Source of the DNA: CAZICM01 sp964537685
GTDB taxonomy: Bacteria > Myxococcota_A > Polyangia > Polyangiales > Polyangiaceae
Direction of reading: 5' to 3'
Length of the DNA stretch: 64,000 bases
Assembly (NCBI GenBank): GCA_964537685.1
Contig: CAZICM010000014.1
Coordinates: 127,260-191,259, forward strand
Part shown: positions 51,601-61,226 of the stretch, one piece after another
Layout of the letters: each line of letters opens with the position of its first letter
How positions within the stretch are numbered: the stretch's first letter is position 1
Notes under the pieces: model-generated
Database searches by the model: none
Told to the model about the DNA's origin: nothing
What the model saw: only the letters and a program-made list of their open reading frames with translations
Program-made: the position numbers and the translations under genes

Positions 51601-53501
51601 AGCGGGCCGGCGAATCCGCCCTCGGCCTTTCATTCGCGTTTGCGGCTCTTGCACTGAGTCAGGCGCTCACGTCTTGCTTTGCGGAAAATGCGGTACACGC
51701 AAGCCCGCCGCAACCTTCCGCTCCATTGCCCGCCGCCGCTGAAGACCCCGTTCAGTACGACCTCAAGGCCACCCTCGATCCAGATCGCCACACCGTACAA
51801 GGCGAAGGAACGATCACATGGCGCAACACATCCCGTGAGCCACAGAGCGAGCTCTACGTGCACCTGTACATGAACGCCTTCAAAAGCGATCGCACCGTAT
51901 ACGCCCGCCGCGGGACAGGCGATCTGCGCTGGAGCGCACCTATTGGCACATCGGGCTCCATCGACATCGAACGCTTCTTCATCCGCGAAATGGGAGAAGA
52001 GCTTTGGCCGAAAGACGCAACAACACCGGGCGATCCCGACGATCAGACCGATATCCGCGTGCCTCTTTCCCGCGCTGTCCAGCCCGGCGAACGCATCACC
52101 ATCGATATCCGCTTCACAACGACACTACCCTGGCTATCGCTGCGCACGGGCTACGCCCACCGCTTCTTCATGGTCGCGCAATGGTTTCCCAAGCTCGCGC
52201 TTCTATTGCCCGAAGGCCGCTTTGAACACTTTCCCTTTCACCGTTACTCGGAATTTTATGCCGATTTCGGCTCCTACAAAGTCGCCATCGATCTACCCCA
52301 GCGCTTCGTAGTTGGAGCTGTTGGCCGCAAAACGGGTGAGACTCAACGCGGCGATCGAACTCTCCACACCTTTGAAGAACAGCGCATTGTCGACTTTGCA
52401 TTCACAGCCTGGGAAGACTTCGCCGAAAAAACAATGGTCACGCTCGAAGGCATTTCCATTCGCTGCCTCTTTCCCAAAGGTCTCGAAGGCAGCGCGCAAA
52501 TCGAACTTGAAACAGCGCGCTTTGGACTCGACTACTTTGCCCGCGCCTACGGCGCATATCCCTACAAAACCCTTACGATCGTCCATCCTCCCGAATGGGC
52601 TCCCGCAGCGGGCGGAATGGAATACCCAACCCTCATCACGACAGGCGGTAACTGGTATCTCCCCTGGACAGGAGGCCGTTTTCTCGAGTCCGTCACCCTT
52701 CATGAGCTTGCCCATCAATGGTTTTACGGCATCGTCGCGACCAACGAACACCTCCATCCATTTCTCGACGAGGGCCTGAGCACTTTCGCCGAAATCGACG
52801 CGCTCGAAGCCCGTTATCCGAACGCATCCGCATCGATTTCCCTGCGCAACACCTCCCTCAGCCTCGCCGCCGTTCACCGCTACCGCGCGACGGACGCTCC
52901 CCGCACAGCTCCCATAGCCCGCCCCGCATCCGCCTTCGAAGACGCCCAGAGCTACGCAGCCCTCGCCTATTCGCGCACGGCCATCCTCCTTTTATCCATC
53001 GGAGGCGCATACGGCATGGATTCTATGCGCCGCGCCCTCGGCACCTACGCCCGCCTCCATCGCTTCGCCCATCCAGGCCCCGCCGATCTCGAGCGCACGC
53101 TTGCCAGCGAACTCGGCCCGCCCGCCGCCAAAGCCCTTCATGCCGGAATCTATGAAAACGGATGGGTTGACTATTTAGCTGAATTTATTTCTTCAACAAA
53201 CAATGGCTCTGCACGCATTATTCGTAATGGCACGATCGAATTGCCCGTAGATATTCACCTTATCGGACAAGACGGCCAAATCACCCGGGTCCGGTGGGAC
53301 GCGAGCACACCCAGCATCGACATCCCCTATCCCGGCCCAACGCCCCTGCAGCACATCGTTGTCGACCCCGAGAGGCGCATCCTGCTCGACGACAACCTGC
53401 TGAACAACGCCGCATCCCGTTCGCCCCAAGCCCTATCGCCGGCTGTTTTAGAACGATTCACCTTTGCGGCAGAACTCTTGATGCACTTGATCTCTCCATG
53501 A
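51597..53501 (+). CDS. M1-family metallopeptidase, probable lipoprotein
   Basis: 634 residues from a TTG that overlaps the previous stop. The N terminus is a signal peptide ending in LTSC (lipobox-like). An aminopeptidase N-like beta domain is followed by GGMEYPT (the family's exopeptidase-type motif) and by HELAH at 369-373 with the third zinc ligand Glu392 eighteen residues later (NEHLHPFLDEG). The fold is gluzincin (M1). It would cleave peptides in the periplasm or at the surface. The ATG of the next gene overlaps its stop. Confidence 0.93.
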   Translation: MKRAGESALGLSFAFAALALSQALTSCFAENAVHASPPQPSAPLPAAAEDPVQYDLKATLDPDRHTVQGEGTITWRNTSREPQSELYVHLYMNAFKSDRTVYARRGTGDLRWSAPIGTSGSIDIERFFIREMGEELWPKDATTPGDPDDQTDIRVPLSRAVQPGERITIDIRFTTTLPWLSLRTGYAHRFFMVAQWFPKLALLLPEGRFEHFPFHRYSEFYADFGSYKVAIDLPQRFVVGAVGRKTGETQRGDRTLHTFEEQRIVDFAFTAWEDFAEKTMVTLEGISIRCLFPKGLEGSAQIELETARFGLDYFARAYGAYPYKTLTIVHPPEWAPAAGGMEYPTLITTGGNWYLPWTGGRFLESVTLHELAHQWFYGIVATNEHLHPFLDEGLSTFAEIDALEARYPNASASISLRNTSLSLAAVHRYRATDAPRTAPIARPASAFEDAQSYAALAYSRTAILLLSIGGAYGMDSMRRALGTYARLHRFAHPGPADLERTLASELGPPAAKALHAGIYENGWVDYLAEFISSTNNGSARIIRNGTIELPVDIHLIGQDGQITRVRWDASTPSIDIPYPGPTPLQHIVVDPERRILLDDNLLNNAASRSPQALSPAVLERFTFAAELLMHLISP

Positions 53502-54379
53502 ACGACAGCGGCTCTAAGCTTGACGACTGGGGCTTATCGTCCCTTCGCGGCGAGCCGCCGAACCTCACCCGCCGCCTCAAGTGGATAGCGCTCCTCTACG
53601 CTCACCGCGCCCTTGCCGCATCGATCCTCGCCCTGCCGCCTTCGCTGTGGATCTCCGGCCACCTCTCCGCCTTCCCCAATCCCGCAGGTCAACTCATCCA
53701 GCCCGGCGCGCTCCTATGGGCCGACCTCTACCGCCTCATGCGAAGCCTCATCACCGCATACATCCTACAAAGCTCACTCGCCGCCATCCTCCTCGCCCTG
53801 CTTGGCCTCTTTCCCTTCGCCTGCCTCATCACCTCCTTCATTCAACAGCGCCCGCTTCCCCTCCGCACCGTCCTCACCCGCGCCACATCCTCGATACCCA
53901 CGCTCACGCTCCTCTGGGGCACCGCACTTCTCCTTCAAACCTCCCTGTGCGGCCTCGTGCTCCTCATCGGCGAACAAGTCCTCTCCCTATTCACAATCAC
54001 CTACAAAACAGCCGATCAACTGCGCATTGCACTCATCGTCGCAGCCCTCCTCGCCCACAGCGCCATCTCGGTCATCCACGACCTCGCCCGCATCTTTGCC
54101 ATCGCCGACGCCCATGGCTTCTACACATCGGCATCGCGCGCCATCGCCGCCTTCCAACGAAACCCCGCCCCCCTATTCTGGGCCTACACCTACCGAGCCC
54201 TCTTATCGTTCATTCTTCTACTTTCGGCCGCGCTCATCACATGGCCACAGCCTGAACAAAGCCCGCATCGCACCATCATCGCGGCCCTCGTCACCCAGAG
54301 CGCCGTCTTCTTTGCCGTACTCATCCGAGCCTCATGGCTGAGCCGCGCCGCGGCCTACCTCAGCCGCCAAAGCCGCTGA
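53498..54379 (+). CDS. Integral membrane protein, unknown function
   Basis: 293 residues, start ATG overlapping the peptidase stop (ATGA). About six hydrophobic helices are visible (LALPPSLWIS, LAAILLALLGLFPFACLI, LTLLWGTALLLQTSLCGLVLLI, IALIVAALLAHSAISVI, FILLLSAALIT, AVFFAVLIRAS). The cytoplasmic N terminus is short. The layout resembles a small transport or permease-like subunit, but no motif is diagnostic. Co-translation with the M1 peptidase suggests joint function at the membrane. Confidence 0.75.
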   Translation: MNDSGSKLDDWGLSSLRGEPPNLTRRLKWIALLYAHRALAASILALPPSLWISGHLSAFPNPAGQLIQPGALLWADLYRLMRSLITAYILQSSLAAILLALLGLFPFACLITSFIQQRPLPLRTVLTRATSSIPTLTLLWGTALLLQTSLCGLVLLIGEQVLSLFTITYKTADQLRIALIVAALLAHSAISVIHDLARIFAIADAHGFYTSASRAIAAFQRNPAPLFWAYTYRALLSFILLLSAALITWPQPEQSPHRTIIAALVTQSAVFFAVLIRASWLSRAAAYLSRQSR

Positions 54380-54454
54380 AAACAGCCATCCAACACATCG
54401 GCATCACACACATATTGCGTGGCCGGCCCATTTGCGATTATGGTGCGCCGCACG

Positions 54455-54483
54455 TTGACAAGACATCGGGCTCTTCGGACAAC
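54455..54483 (+). promoter_or_regulatory. Possible promoter of tRNA-Phe
   Basis: TTGACA at 54455-54460 and GACAAC at 54478-54483 are 17 bases apart. The first box is perfect and the second is poor. The tRNA begins 86 bases after the second box, so a 5' leader would need processing. No better pair is seen in the 190-base gap. Confidence 0.3.
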
Positions 54484-54569
54484 ACACCGGAAGGCTCAAG
54501 CTTCTCAACCTGAAATCTTTGCGCTGACGGCCTTCAGCAAATCGCACCGATCGCCGTCCCACAAAGATC

Positions 54570-54642
<73 letters not shown>

Positions 54643-54727
54643 CAAAGCCATACGCTTCCACGGCGGAGCAACGCGCAAACGCCCCGTGGATTCATTTCAC
54701 GCAAGCATTCATGCCAGGCGTCAAAGC

Positions 54728-55285
54728 ATGGGAGAAGCCGCGAAACGCATTGCAACCTACGCGGACATCGAAGCGCTGCCGCCGAATGTTGTCGGCGAAA
54801 TCATTGACGGCGAACTTCACACCATGCCTCGGCCTGCACCCCAGCATGCGGTGGCCTGCACGAATCTCTCTACGTGGTCAAATGCGCGCTTTGGCTTTGG
54901 CGACGGTGGACCAGGCGGCTGGCGGATCATTGTGGAGCCGGAACTCCATCTGGGAGCCGACATCCTCGTTCCTGACATCGCTGGATGGCGGCGCGCACGC
55001 ATGCAAGAACTTCCGCGTGAACCCTACATAAGCGTGGTTCCTGATTGGATTTGCGAGGTTATAAGTCCGTCGACCCAGCGCCACGACCGCGTGCGAAAAA
55101 TGACTCGGTACGCCCACCACACCGTGCCGTATGCATGGCTTCTCGACCCTGAAGCGAGGCTGCTTGAGGTATTTCAGCTCGCCGGCGCCATTTGGATGCG
55201 GATTGCAGTGCATGAAGAAAACGATGTTGTGCGCGCCGCACCTTTTGAGGATGTGGAGCTGCATCTTGGCTTGCTCTGGCCCTAA
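54728..55285 (+). CDS. Uma2 family (DUF820) nuclease-like protein
   Basis: 185 residues from the ATG at 54728; an earlier ATG at 54686 would add a non-conserved leader. Same layout as the gene at 2252-2830: IEALPPNVVGEIIDGELH, LGADILVPDIAGWRR, VVPDWICEVISPSTQR and a Tyr/Leu strand (VPYAWLLDPEARLLEVF). It carries the PD-(D/E)XK residues, so it may be active. It starts 85 bases after tRNA-Phe and converges on queE with 15 bases between stops. There is no adjacent ATPase here, unlike the first Uma2 gene. Confidence 0.9.
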   Translation: MGEAAKRIATYADIEALPPNVVGEIIDGELHTMPRPAPQHAVACTNLSTWSNARFGFGDGGPGGWRIIVEPELHLGADILVPDIAGWRRARMQELPREPYISVVPDWICEVISPSTQRHDRVRKMTRYAHHTVPYAWLLDPEARLLEVFQLAGAIWMRIAVHEENDVVRAAPFEDVELHLGLLWP

Positions 55286-55300
55286 GGGACGGCTTCGCCT

Positions 55301-55948
55301 CTAAGGGATTCCCAGCATTTTGTGCGTCTGCACGCTCAGCCTCCAGCGCGGATGCGAAAGACAATACTGCACACAAAGCCGTGTATTTTTGGCCTTTAAC
55401 AGCCCATCCATCGGCTGCAAAAAAAATCGCTCGAACGCCAAATGCTCAAACAAATGCGGCTCCGCCCCCTCCTGCGGAAACACCAGCTTCAGCTCATGAC
55501 CCGCCTTCACCACAAGCTCGCTATTCGCCTTCGGACTGATGCACAGCCAATCAATTCCCTTCGGAGGCAAAACTGTCCCATTGGATTCCACGGCAATCTC
55601 AAAAAAATGCCCATGCAGCGCCTCAATCAAAGCCTCATCCAATTGAAGCAAAGGCTCCCCGCCCGTCATCACCACAAAGGGCCTAATCTTTTTATCTAAA
55701 TTTAATTGAAATGAAGGCCAATGCGATAAAATTTCCCTCGCAAGCTCCTCGGCCGAATGAAATTTCCCGCCGCCTGGACCGTTTGTGCCGACGAAATCGG
55801 TATCGCAGAACCTACAAATCGCCTGATTTCTGTCTTCTTCGCGGCCCGACCACAAATTGCAGCCCGCAAAGCGGCAAAAAACAGCCGGCCTTCCTGCCTG
55901 CGCCCCCTCGCCCTGCAGCGTAAAAAAAATCTCTTTAACGGCGTACAT
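55301..55948 (-). CDS. queE: 7-carboxy-7-deazaguanine synthase (radical SAM)
   Basis: 215 residues. The iron-sulphur motif is the longer C-x14-C-x2-C form (first Cys in RFAGCNLWSG, then CRFC). EIFFTLQGEGAQAGRP at the N terminus, VVMTGGEPLLQLD and KANSELVV are typical of QueE. It makes the 7-deazaguanine ring for queuosine or related tRNA and DNA modifications. Other que genes are not in the window. The upstream region is AT-rich, and no preQ1 riboswitch pattern was recognised. Confidence 0.95.
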   Translation of the reverse strand: MYAVKEIFFTLQGEGAQAGRPAVFCRFAGCNLWSGREEDRNQAICRFCDTDFVGTNGPGGGKFHSAEELAREILSHWPSFQLNLDKKIRPFVVMTGGEPLLQLDEALIEALHGHFFEIAVESNGTVLPPKGIDWLCISPKANSELVVKAGHELKLVFPQEGAEPHLFEHLAFERFFLQPMDGLLKAKNTRLCVQYCLSHPRWRLSVQTHKMLGIP

Positions 55949-56429
55949 CGTGATGCCCGTTCAACAATGAAAGACGCGGCTTGCAAGGGCGCGCGCAGTG
56001 TAGGGGAATATCAAAAAAAATAAAGCAAAAAGAACCGCAGTCCATATAAATTTACGAGCCTCCCGCGATCGGCGCCTACTGTAATTGTCCTTGCGTTTCT
56101 AGGTATCTTCCCTTGAGCCCAAGCAAACGCAGTTTCATTGATAGATCGAGGATGGTGGAGTGATGGCGAAATAGAATTAAGCGGATAACTCCTTATGGAA
56201 CGTGAATTGCGAAGGAGATAGGGGGGTATCGTTGGGGGTAGAGGAAACCCATCTTATGGGAGCTTGTATGGAGGAGGCCCACATGATTTTCAAGAGAGAG
56301 GTCATGCGGAGTGCGTTCATGATTTCAGCGAGTTTGTAGTGCACTGGAATCATCTTCAAGAGGGACGGAATACATGCACGCAGTTCAGCATTCATTGCAG
56401 CACCGTTGTCAGTAACAAGGAGCCGACAG
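55949..56429. other. Intergenic region, no convincing gene
   Basis: 481 bases between queE and the NALVP lipoprotein gene, with lower GC than its neighbours. A short frame begins at an ATG at 56284 preceded by GGAGGAGG and ends after 18 codons; it resembles no known peptide but has an ideal ribosome site. A minus-strand frame (56177-56440) has no family resemblance. The queE promoter and the lipoprotein promoter must be here. The role of the small frame is unknown. Confidence 0.45.
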
Positions 56430-57245
56430 ATGAAACGCACAGGGATAGCTTGTTTAATATCGTCAATGTTTGGAATGGGATGCGCGGTGGGAGCACCGGG
56501 TGGTGACGAGGCGATTGGCGTGGCCGAAGATGCCTATGTTGCACAGAATGCTTTGGTACCTAATGCGCTTGTGCCTAATGCGCTTGTTCCAAACGCATTG
56601 GTACCCAATGCACTTGTGCCGAATGCGCTCACATTTACATCGCTATCCCAGGCGTCCCAGACTGCAATCACAGATCCGGGACCTGCGGGAGATCTATCGA
56701 GGAGCTTCCTGAAGTATGCTGTCTCGTGCGCATTTGCTCCCAACCAATCCTTTAGCTTTTCATGGACCGGATCGGATCAGAGCCAACACTCTGAAAATTA
56801 TGAGGGCGAACTGGGCCTTGCCACGGGATGGGAAGACGGACCCCTGAGCGACACGGAAAAAGCCTGGGTATCTGCATGCTTAGCTTCGCGGGCGAACTAC
56901 TATGGAGTATCGGTCACCATTTCAATGCGGGGTCCGCATAGCAATCTCTCCGCTGGATTGACCGAGCAACTCGCCTATCCCACCCGCGAAGGTGCCTTTT
57001 GGGGCAATCTATTCGCGTCGACGCCTGCTCTCTACGCATGCCACATTGGTTCCAATATAGACTTCTCTAGGTCTCGAATGCGGGACTGCGCGGCGGGACA
57101 CCTCGAAGATGAGGTAATCACGCCATGCGGTATGATCCAAATTGTGGGCGATTGCCGCGATGTTTGTGATACCAATCTCCTTGGAATTGGCGCATACCCC
57201 TCCTGTGGAAGCAATCCACAGGCCATAACGACATATCTTCAGTAG
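56430..57245 (+). CDS. Lipoprotein with NALVP pentapeptide repeats
   Basis: 271 residues from the ATG at 56430, with GGAG ten bases upstream. A signal peptide ends in GMGC. After a short linker come five exact tandem NALVP units followed by NAL (about 40-67). The remaining 200 residues contain six or more cysteines, Ser/Thr-rich strands (FAPNQSFSFSWTG) and no known domain. NAL-x-x repeats after the signal are a feature of secreted proteins in Polyangiales and relatives, but their function is not known. The gene ends one base before the stop of the convergent kinase gene. Confidence 0.85.
   Translation: MKRTGIACLISSMFGMGCAVGAPGGDEAIGVAEDAYVAQNALVPNALVPNALVPNALVPNALVPNALTFTSLSQASQTAITDPGPAGDLSRSFLKYAVSCAFAPNQSFSFSWTGSDQSQHSENYEGELGLATGWEDGPLSDTEKAWVSACLASRANYYGVSVTISMRGPHSNLSAGLTEQLAYPTREGAFWGNLFASTPALYACHIGSNIDFSRSRMRDCAAGHLEDEVITPCGMIQIVGDCRDVCDTNLLGIGAYPSCGSNPQAITTYLQ
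56547..56630 (+). repeat. 15-bp tandem repeat encoding NALVP
   Basis: Five 15-base units plus a partial sixth inside the lipoprotein gene. The units differ at third codon positions (Leu as TTG or CTT, Val as GTA, GTG or GTT, Pro as CCT, CCA, CCC or CCG), yet the peptide is unchanged. Confidence 0.9.
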
Positions 57246-60200
57246 CTATATCTCTTTATCGCGATATTGCTTAGACAGCGCAAAAATTCTGGCGTTTTCC
57301 TCGATATTTTCAAGAAAAACTTGTCTCCACTCCATCTTTTTTATCAGGCTCGCCTGTTTAACAAGCTGTTTTTCAGCTTCGAAGATAACCTCTTTTGCCT
57401 TATCCAATTGATTGCAAGCGTTTAAGGCTTCCGCATACTTCAGCCGGATTAGTCCCTGGCCTTCTTCCACATGCTCACAGGCTTCGAAGGCACGGGCGGC
57501 GATTTCCAAAGCGTGAATTCGATCTCCTTTATCCAGCAAGATTCCAGACAGCACAGAGAGCGCGACTGGCAAGAGTGTTGGCACATCATTCAAGGAGGCA
57601 ATGGCCTTTTCAGCAATCATTTCAGCCTCATGCACTTTTCCTGAGCGCTGATATACGCGGGCCAGATAGGTTAGGGCCGCCCCTTCAAGGCGAGGTACAC
57701 CTTGTAAGCGATGCTCTCGGATGGCTTTGCTCAGGGATATCGTGGCCTGGTCCGCCTGGCCCAAATACATATATGATTTTCCCAAATGCATTTCGGCAGC
57801 GACTTCGAGATGTTTAAGCCCAAGATGAAGTGCACCCCGTTTCTGATCTTCCATAAGAATAATAGTTTCACTAAATAATCCCAGTTCGCTATAGACGTGA
57901 CCCAAATTGAGTCTCATGTGGCACGCGCTTCGCACATCGCCGCATTGCTCAAACCTTTCAGCGGCATCCTTCAAATACTCCCCGCAGGCACTCGTATCCC
58001 CCGTCACATACCCCTCCCGAAACCCCTTCACCATCAAAATGGCCGCCTTCGCCGGTACATTTTCATCAAATTGATACTCAACCTTTTCAATTTCAATAAA
58101 TAACTCCTCGCCCCGGGCGTGCTGAGCACTCGCATACAATTGAATGGCAGCCCAAACCGATGCTCCTAACTGCGCCGTTCCAATTCGATCGCTTTGATTC
58201 CACAATTCTTTCAGCGTATCCGCCATGGCAAACAGACGCTCCTGGCTTTGAGGATCCACCATCGATGCCAACGCCTCCCGCGCCGCCTCAAACCACGCCT
58301 CGCTCGCCTTTGGAAATAGCTCCAGCGCCTTCTGCGCAAGCTTCGCCGCATCCACAAAATTCCCCGCCCACCTCTCCGACTCCGCCTGCGTCAAATACTG
58401 CTGCCCTAACAGCTCCCCTTCCGCTCCCATTTCAATCGATTTGTTTGCGCGGGCTATCGCGCCTTTTAAATCATTGCCCTGCAGCGCCTGCCTCCCCGCC
58501 TCCCCATACCAATACGCCGCCTGTTTCCGCTCGCCGCTCCGATCGAAATGCTCCGCAAGCGTCATCGCGTCCGTTTCGCCCGAACGCTCCAGCCACTCGC
58601 CCGCCAAACGATGCCCAAGCTGCCTGTCCTCAGCCGTCAGCATCTCATAGGCCGCATCCCGGATCAGCGCGTGCCTAAACACATATTCCGTCTCACCCAA
58701 ATACTTCGCCGGCGTGCGCTGAGAAATCCATTCGTTCTTCTCGAGCATCTCCATGAAGTCGTCGATGCGCCGCGTATGCGCGTCCAGCCCCACCATCGCA
58801 AGCACCGCGCCCCGCCAAAACGTCGCCCCAAAAATACTTCCCGCCCGCAGTATGCGCCGCGTATCCGGGTCCAGCGCGACCAGCCTCGCCGCCATGATGC
58901 CCAGCACCGTGTCGGGCACATTGTCGCCCCGCCCATCGGCCGTCGCACGCATCAATTCTTCTAGAAAAAAAGCGTTTCCATTCGCTCGCTCGATCAGCGC
59001 CCGCTTAGCGTCCTCCGAAATCGACGCCCCCAAAACCTCATTCACCAACTCCGTGCATGCCTCCTTGGGCAAAGGCTCCAGCGTCAGCTTCTCGAGCTTG
59101 TGCTCCTGCCAAATCGCAGGAAACTCTTCCGTCACCTCGGGCCGCCCAAGCGCCAGCACAAACAGCGCTTTGTCCGAAAAAAGCCGAAGCGATGCATCTA
59201 TCGTGTCCACCGTCGGCACATCGCCCCAGTGCAAATCCTCCAGCACCAAAAGCACCGTATGCGCCTTGCATTCGGCCTCCAAAAAGTCGAGCCACGCGCG
59301 CCGGATCTGATCGCCCATCAGCATCGAATCCTGCCTCGCCGATTCAAGCTGCATATCGCTCTTCTGCGAAAACGGCGCTCCCACGAGCTCCGCCAAGAAC
59401 ATCGTCACACGCTCCTGCTTTGCGCTCTCCACATGGCGCGAAACACGCATCGACAGCTTCGCCTGCGTCGCCTCCGCGGGCTCGCCCACCACCAGCGAGG
59501 CAGCCCTCACCACAAACTGCACAAGCAATCCAAATGCCGCTTTTTGCCGCATCGGATCGCCCCTCGCGATCCAGATCTCCGTGTCCCGGTGAGCGCGCGC
59601 GACATCCTGCAAAAACTCGTCCCGCAGGCGTGACTTGCCAAATCCGGGACCCGCCATCATCAGCATCGCCTTGGCCATTCTCGCGGATGCACATGCATCG
59701 AAGGCGTCGTGCAGCACACCCAGCTCTTGATTCCGGCCGACACAGGGCGTGACTCTACCCATAAACAGCCGCTGCTCTGAAACGCTTGCTTTCTCGCCTT
59801 CCAAGCGCAGCATCGATCCGCTGGCCGACAGCGTAAAACGCTCGCTCAGCAAAGATGCGGTCATCCCATCGACGACCACACACTTCGCCGGTGCTTCTTT
59901 CATGCTCTGCGCCAGCACCGCGGCCGCGCGATCGATCACTTGCCCAACAGGCACCGCGCCTTTGAACACTTCCCACGCCGTCACCAGCGCCACGCGCGCC
60001 TCGGGCACCAGCGCATGCATTTCAAGTGCGAGATTCGCCGCTGAAATAGCTCCTTCCGACGGGGATAGCGCTCCTGAAAGAGCAGCCGCCATCGAACCAT
60101 CGCGCAAAACTTCCAGAAGCGCTCCATGCGCCGCGGCGATTTGCCGAAGCTCCTTCAGCGGCCTCGCCAGCGTAGGCTGAGCATCCAGTGTCCTGTCCGC

Positions 60201-61199
60201 ATCCATCGACACATGCGCCAGCGAATGCTCGGCATCTCCAGAGGATTCTGTTGCCAGAACGACACTCACCAGCCTGCGTTCATCGCGCGTCAGCGTATGC
60301 CTGCTCGACCAGCGCGGGACGGATTTGCCCTGAGGATTTGCAATAAAGGCTTGAAGCTCCTCGGCCACTGAAAACGCCGACGGCGGCCTATGGTTGGGAT
60401 CTTTTTCGAGCAGCGACAGCACCAGCGCATCCAAAAATGCGGGCACGCCCGGACGCATCTCTCCAGGCGCAATCGGCGTTTCAAAAATCGCCTTCGCCAA
60501 TACAGCAAGAGGGCTTGCCGCGACGAAAGGAGGCTTCCCCGTAAGGCATTCAAAAAGAATGCAACCCAATGAATACAGATCGGCACGCATATCGACGTGC
60601 ACATCGCCCTTCGCCTGCTCTGGAGCCATATAGAAGGGTGTTCCAAGCGGACCAGTCCTCAATTGTTCATCAATATCATCGGCGTAGCAGGCAATTCCGA
60701 AATCCAAAATCTTCAACCGCCTCACATTGCCGCCCGCGAGCAAAATATTCGACGGCTTCAGATCGCGGTGCACCAGCCGGCTCTCGTGCACCTCAATCAG
60801 CGCCTCGGCGATCTGAAGGCCAATGACCGCGATGTCCTCAATCGACAGCACTCGCATCGAAAGCCGTGTGGACAGCTCCTCGCCCTGCACCCACTCCATC
60901 GCCAGATAGAGCCGTCCCGATTCCGAGCGCCCCCAATCCACGAAGAAAGGAATCGCGCTATGGCTGAGCGAGCTCAGTACAAAAGCCTCCCGCTCGAGCC
61001 ATTTCACTTGCTCAGGCGATTCAGTCTGCGTCAGCTTCAGCGCGACAACCTGATCTGTTTCTCTATCGCGCGCGCGGAACACAACCCCCATACCGCCCTC
61101 GCCCGCGCGCATGAGCAGCTCGAAACGTCCCGCGATAACATCGCCCTCCCCTGGGAGCGGGTTCGATGATGAATCAGGCTTCACAGTGCAACGGATCAA
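57246..61199 (-). CDS. Ser/Thr protein kinase fused to a cyclase-like domain, AAA ATPase and TPRs
   Basis: 1317 residues. The kinase domain (about 20-290) has GEGGMGVV, Lys55, HRDLKPSN with catalytic Asp146 and DFG at 167-169. Residues about 305-470 resemble a degenerate class III nucleotide cyclase module (ERRLVSVVLATE, AAAHGALLEVLRDG, AWEVFKGAVPVGQVIDRA) without clear metal-binding Asp. An AAA-type ATPase follows with Walker A GPGFGKS near 517-523 and FVLALGRPEVTEEF later. The last 450 residues are TPR-like. This architecture is typical of large myxobacterial regulatory kinases. It lies 27 bases after the FGE-kinase gene on the same strand, so they are probably co-transcribed. Confidence 0.93.
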   Translation of the reverse strand: MIRCTVKPDSSSNPLPGEGDVIAGRFELLMRAGEGGMGVVFRARDRETDQVVALKLTQTESPEQVKWLEREAFVLSSLSHSAIPFFVDWGRSESGRLYLAMEWVQGEELSTRLSMRVLSIEDIAVIGLQIAEALIEVHESRLVHRDLKPSNILLAGGNVRRLKILDFGIACYADDIDEQLRTGPLGTPFYMAPEQAKGDVHVDMRADLYSLGCILFECLTGKPPFVAASPLAVLAKAIFETPIAPGEMRPGVPAFLDALVLSLLEKDPNHRPPSAFSVAEELQAFIANPQGKSVPRWSSRHTLTRDERRLVSVVLATESSGDAEHSLAHVSMDADRTLDAQPTLARPLKELRQIAAAHGALLEVLRDGSMAAALSGALSPSEGAISAANLALEMHALVPEARVALVTAWEVFKGAVPVGQVIDRAAAVLAQSMKEAPAKCVVVDGMTASLLSERFTLSASGSMLRLEGEKASVSEQRLFMGRVTPCVGRNQELGVLHDAFDACASARMAKAMLMMAGPGFGKSRLRDEFLQDVARAHRDTEIWIARGDPMRQKAAFGLLVQFVVRAASLVVGEPAEATQAKLSMRVSRHVESAKQERVTMFLAELVGAPFSQKSDMQLESARQDSMLMGDQIRRAWLDFLEAECKAHTVLLVLEDLHWGDVPTVDTIDASLRLFSDKALFVLALGRPEVTEEFPAIWQEHKLEKLTLEPLPKEACTELVNEVLGASISEDAKRALIERANGNAFFLEELMRATADGRGDNVPDTVLGIMAARLVALDPDTRRILRAGSIFGATFWRGAVLAMVGLDAHTRRIDDFMEMLEKNEWISQRTPAKYLGETEYVFRHALIRDAAYEMLTAEDRQLGHRLAGEWLERSGETDAMTLAEHFDRSGERKQAAYWYGEAGRQALQGNDLKGAIARANKSIEMGAEGELLGQQYLTQAESERWAGNFVDAAKLAQKALELFPKASEAWFEAAREALASMVDPQSQERLFAMADTLKELWNQSDRIGTAQLGASVWAAIQLYASAQHARGEELFIEIEKVEYQFDENVPAKAAILMVKGFREGYVTGDTSACGEYLKDAAERFEQCGDVRSACHMRLNLGHVYSELGLFSETIILMEDQKRGALHLGLKHLEVAAEMHLGKSYMYLGQADQATISLSKAIREHRLQGVPRLEGAALTYLARVYQRSGKVHEAEMIAEKAIASLNDVPTLLPVALSVLSGILLDKGDRIHALEIAARAFEACEHVEEGQGLIRLKYAEALNACNQLDKAKEVIFEAEKQLVKQASLIKKMEWRQVFLENIEENARIFALSKQYRDKEI

Positions 61200-61226
61200 T
61201 CTCTCATATTTTGGCCGGGAACATTC

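Noticed and set aside
55949..56060. Possible preQ1 riboswitch upstream of queE
   Set aside because: No pseudoknot or conserved A-rich tail with matching loop was seen; the region is only AT-rich.
56177..56440. Minus-strand open frame of about 87 codons before the NALVP gene
   Set aside because: No recognisable domain; it crosses the upstream signals and start of the lipoprotein gene.
56547..56630. Repeated 15-base units considered as a CRISPR-like or satellite array
   Set aside because: Units are contiguous without spacers, codon-phased and silent at third positions; they encode the NALVP peptide.
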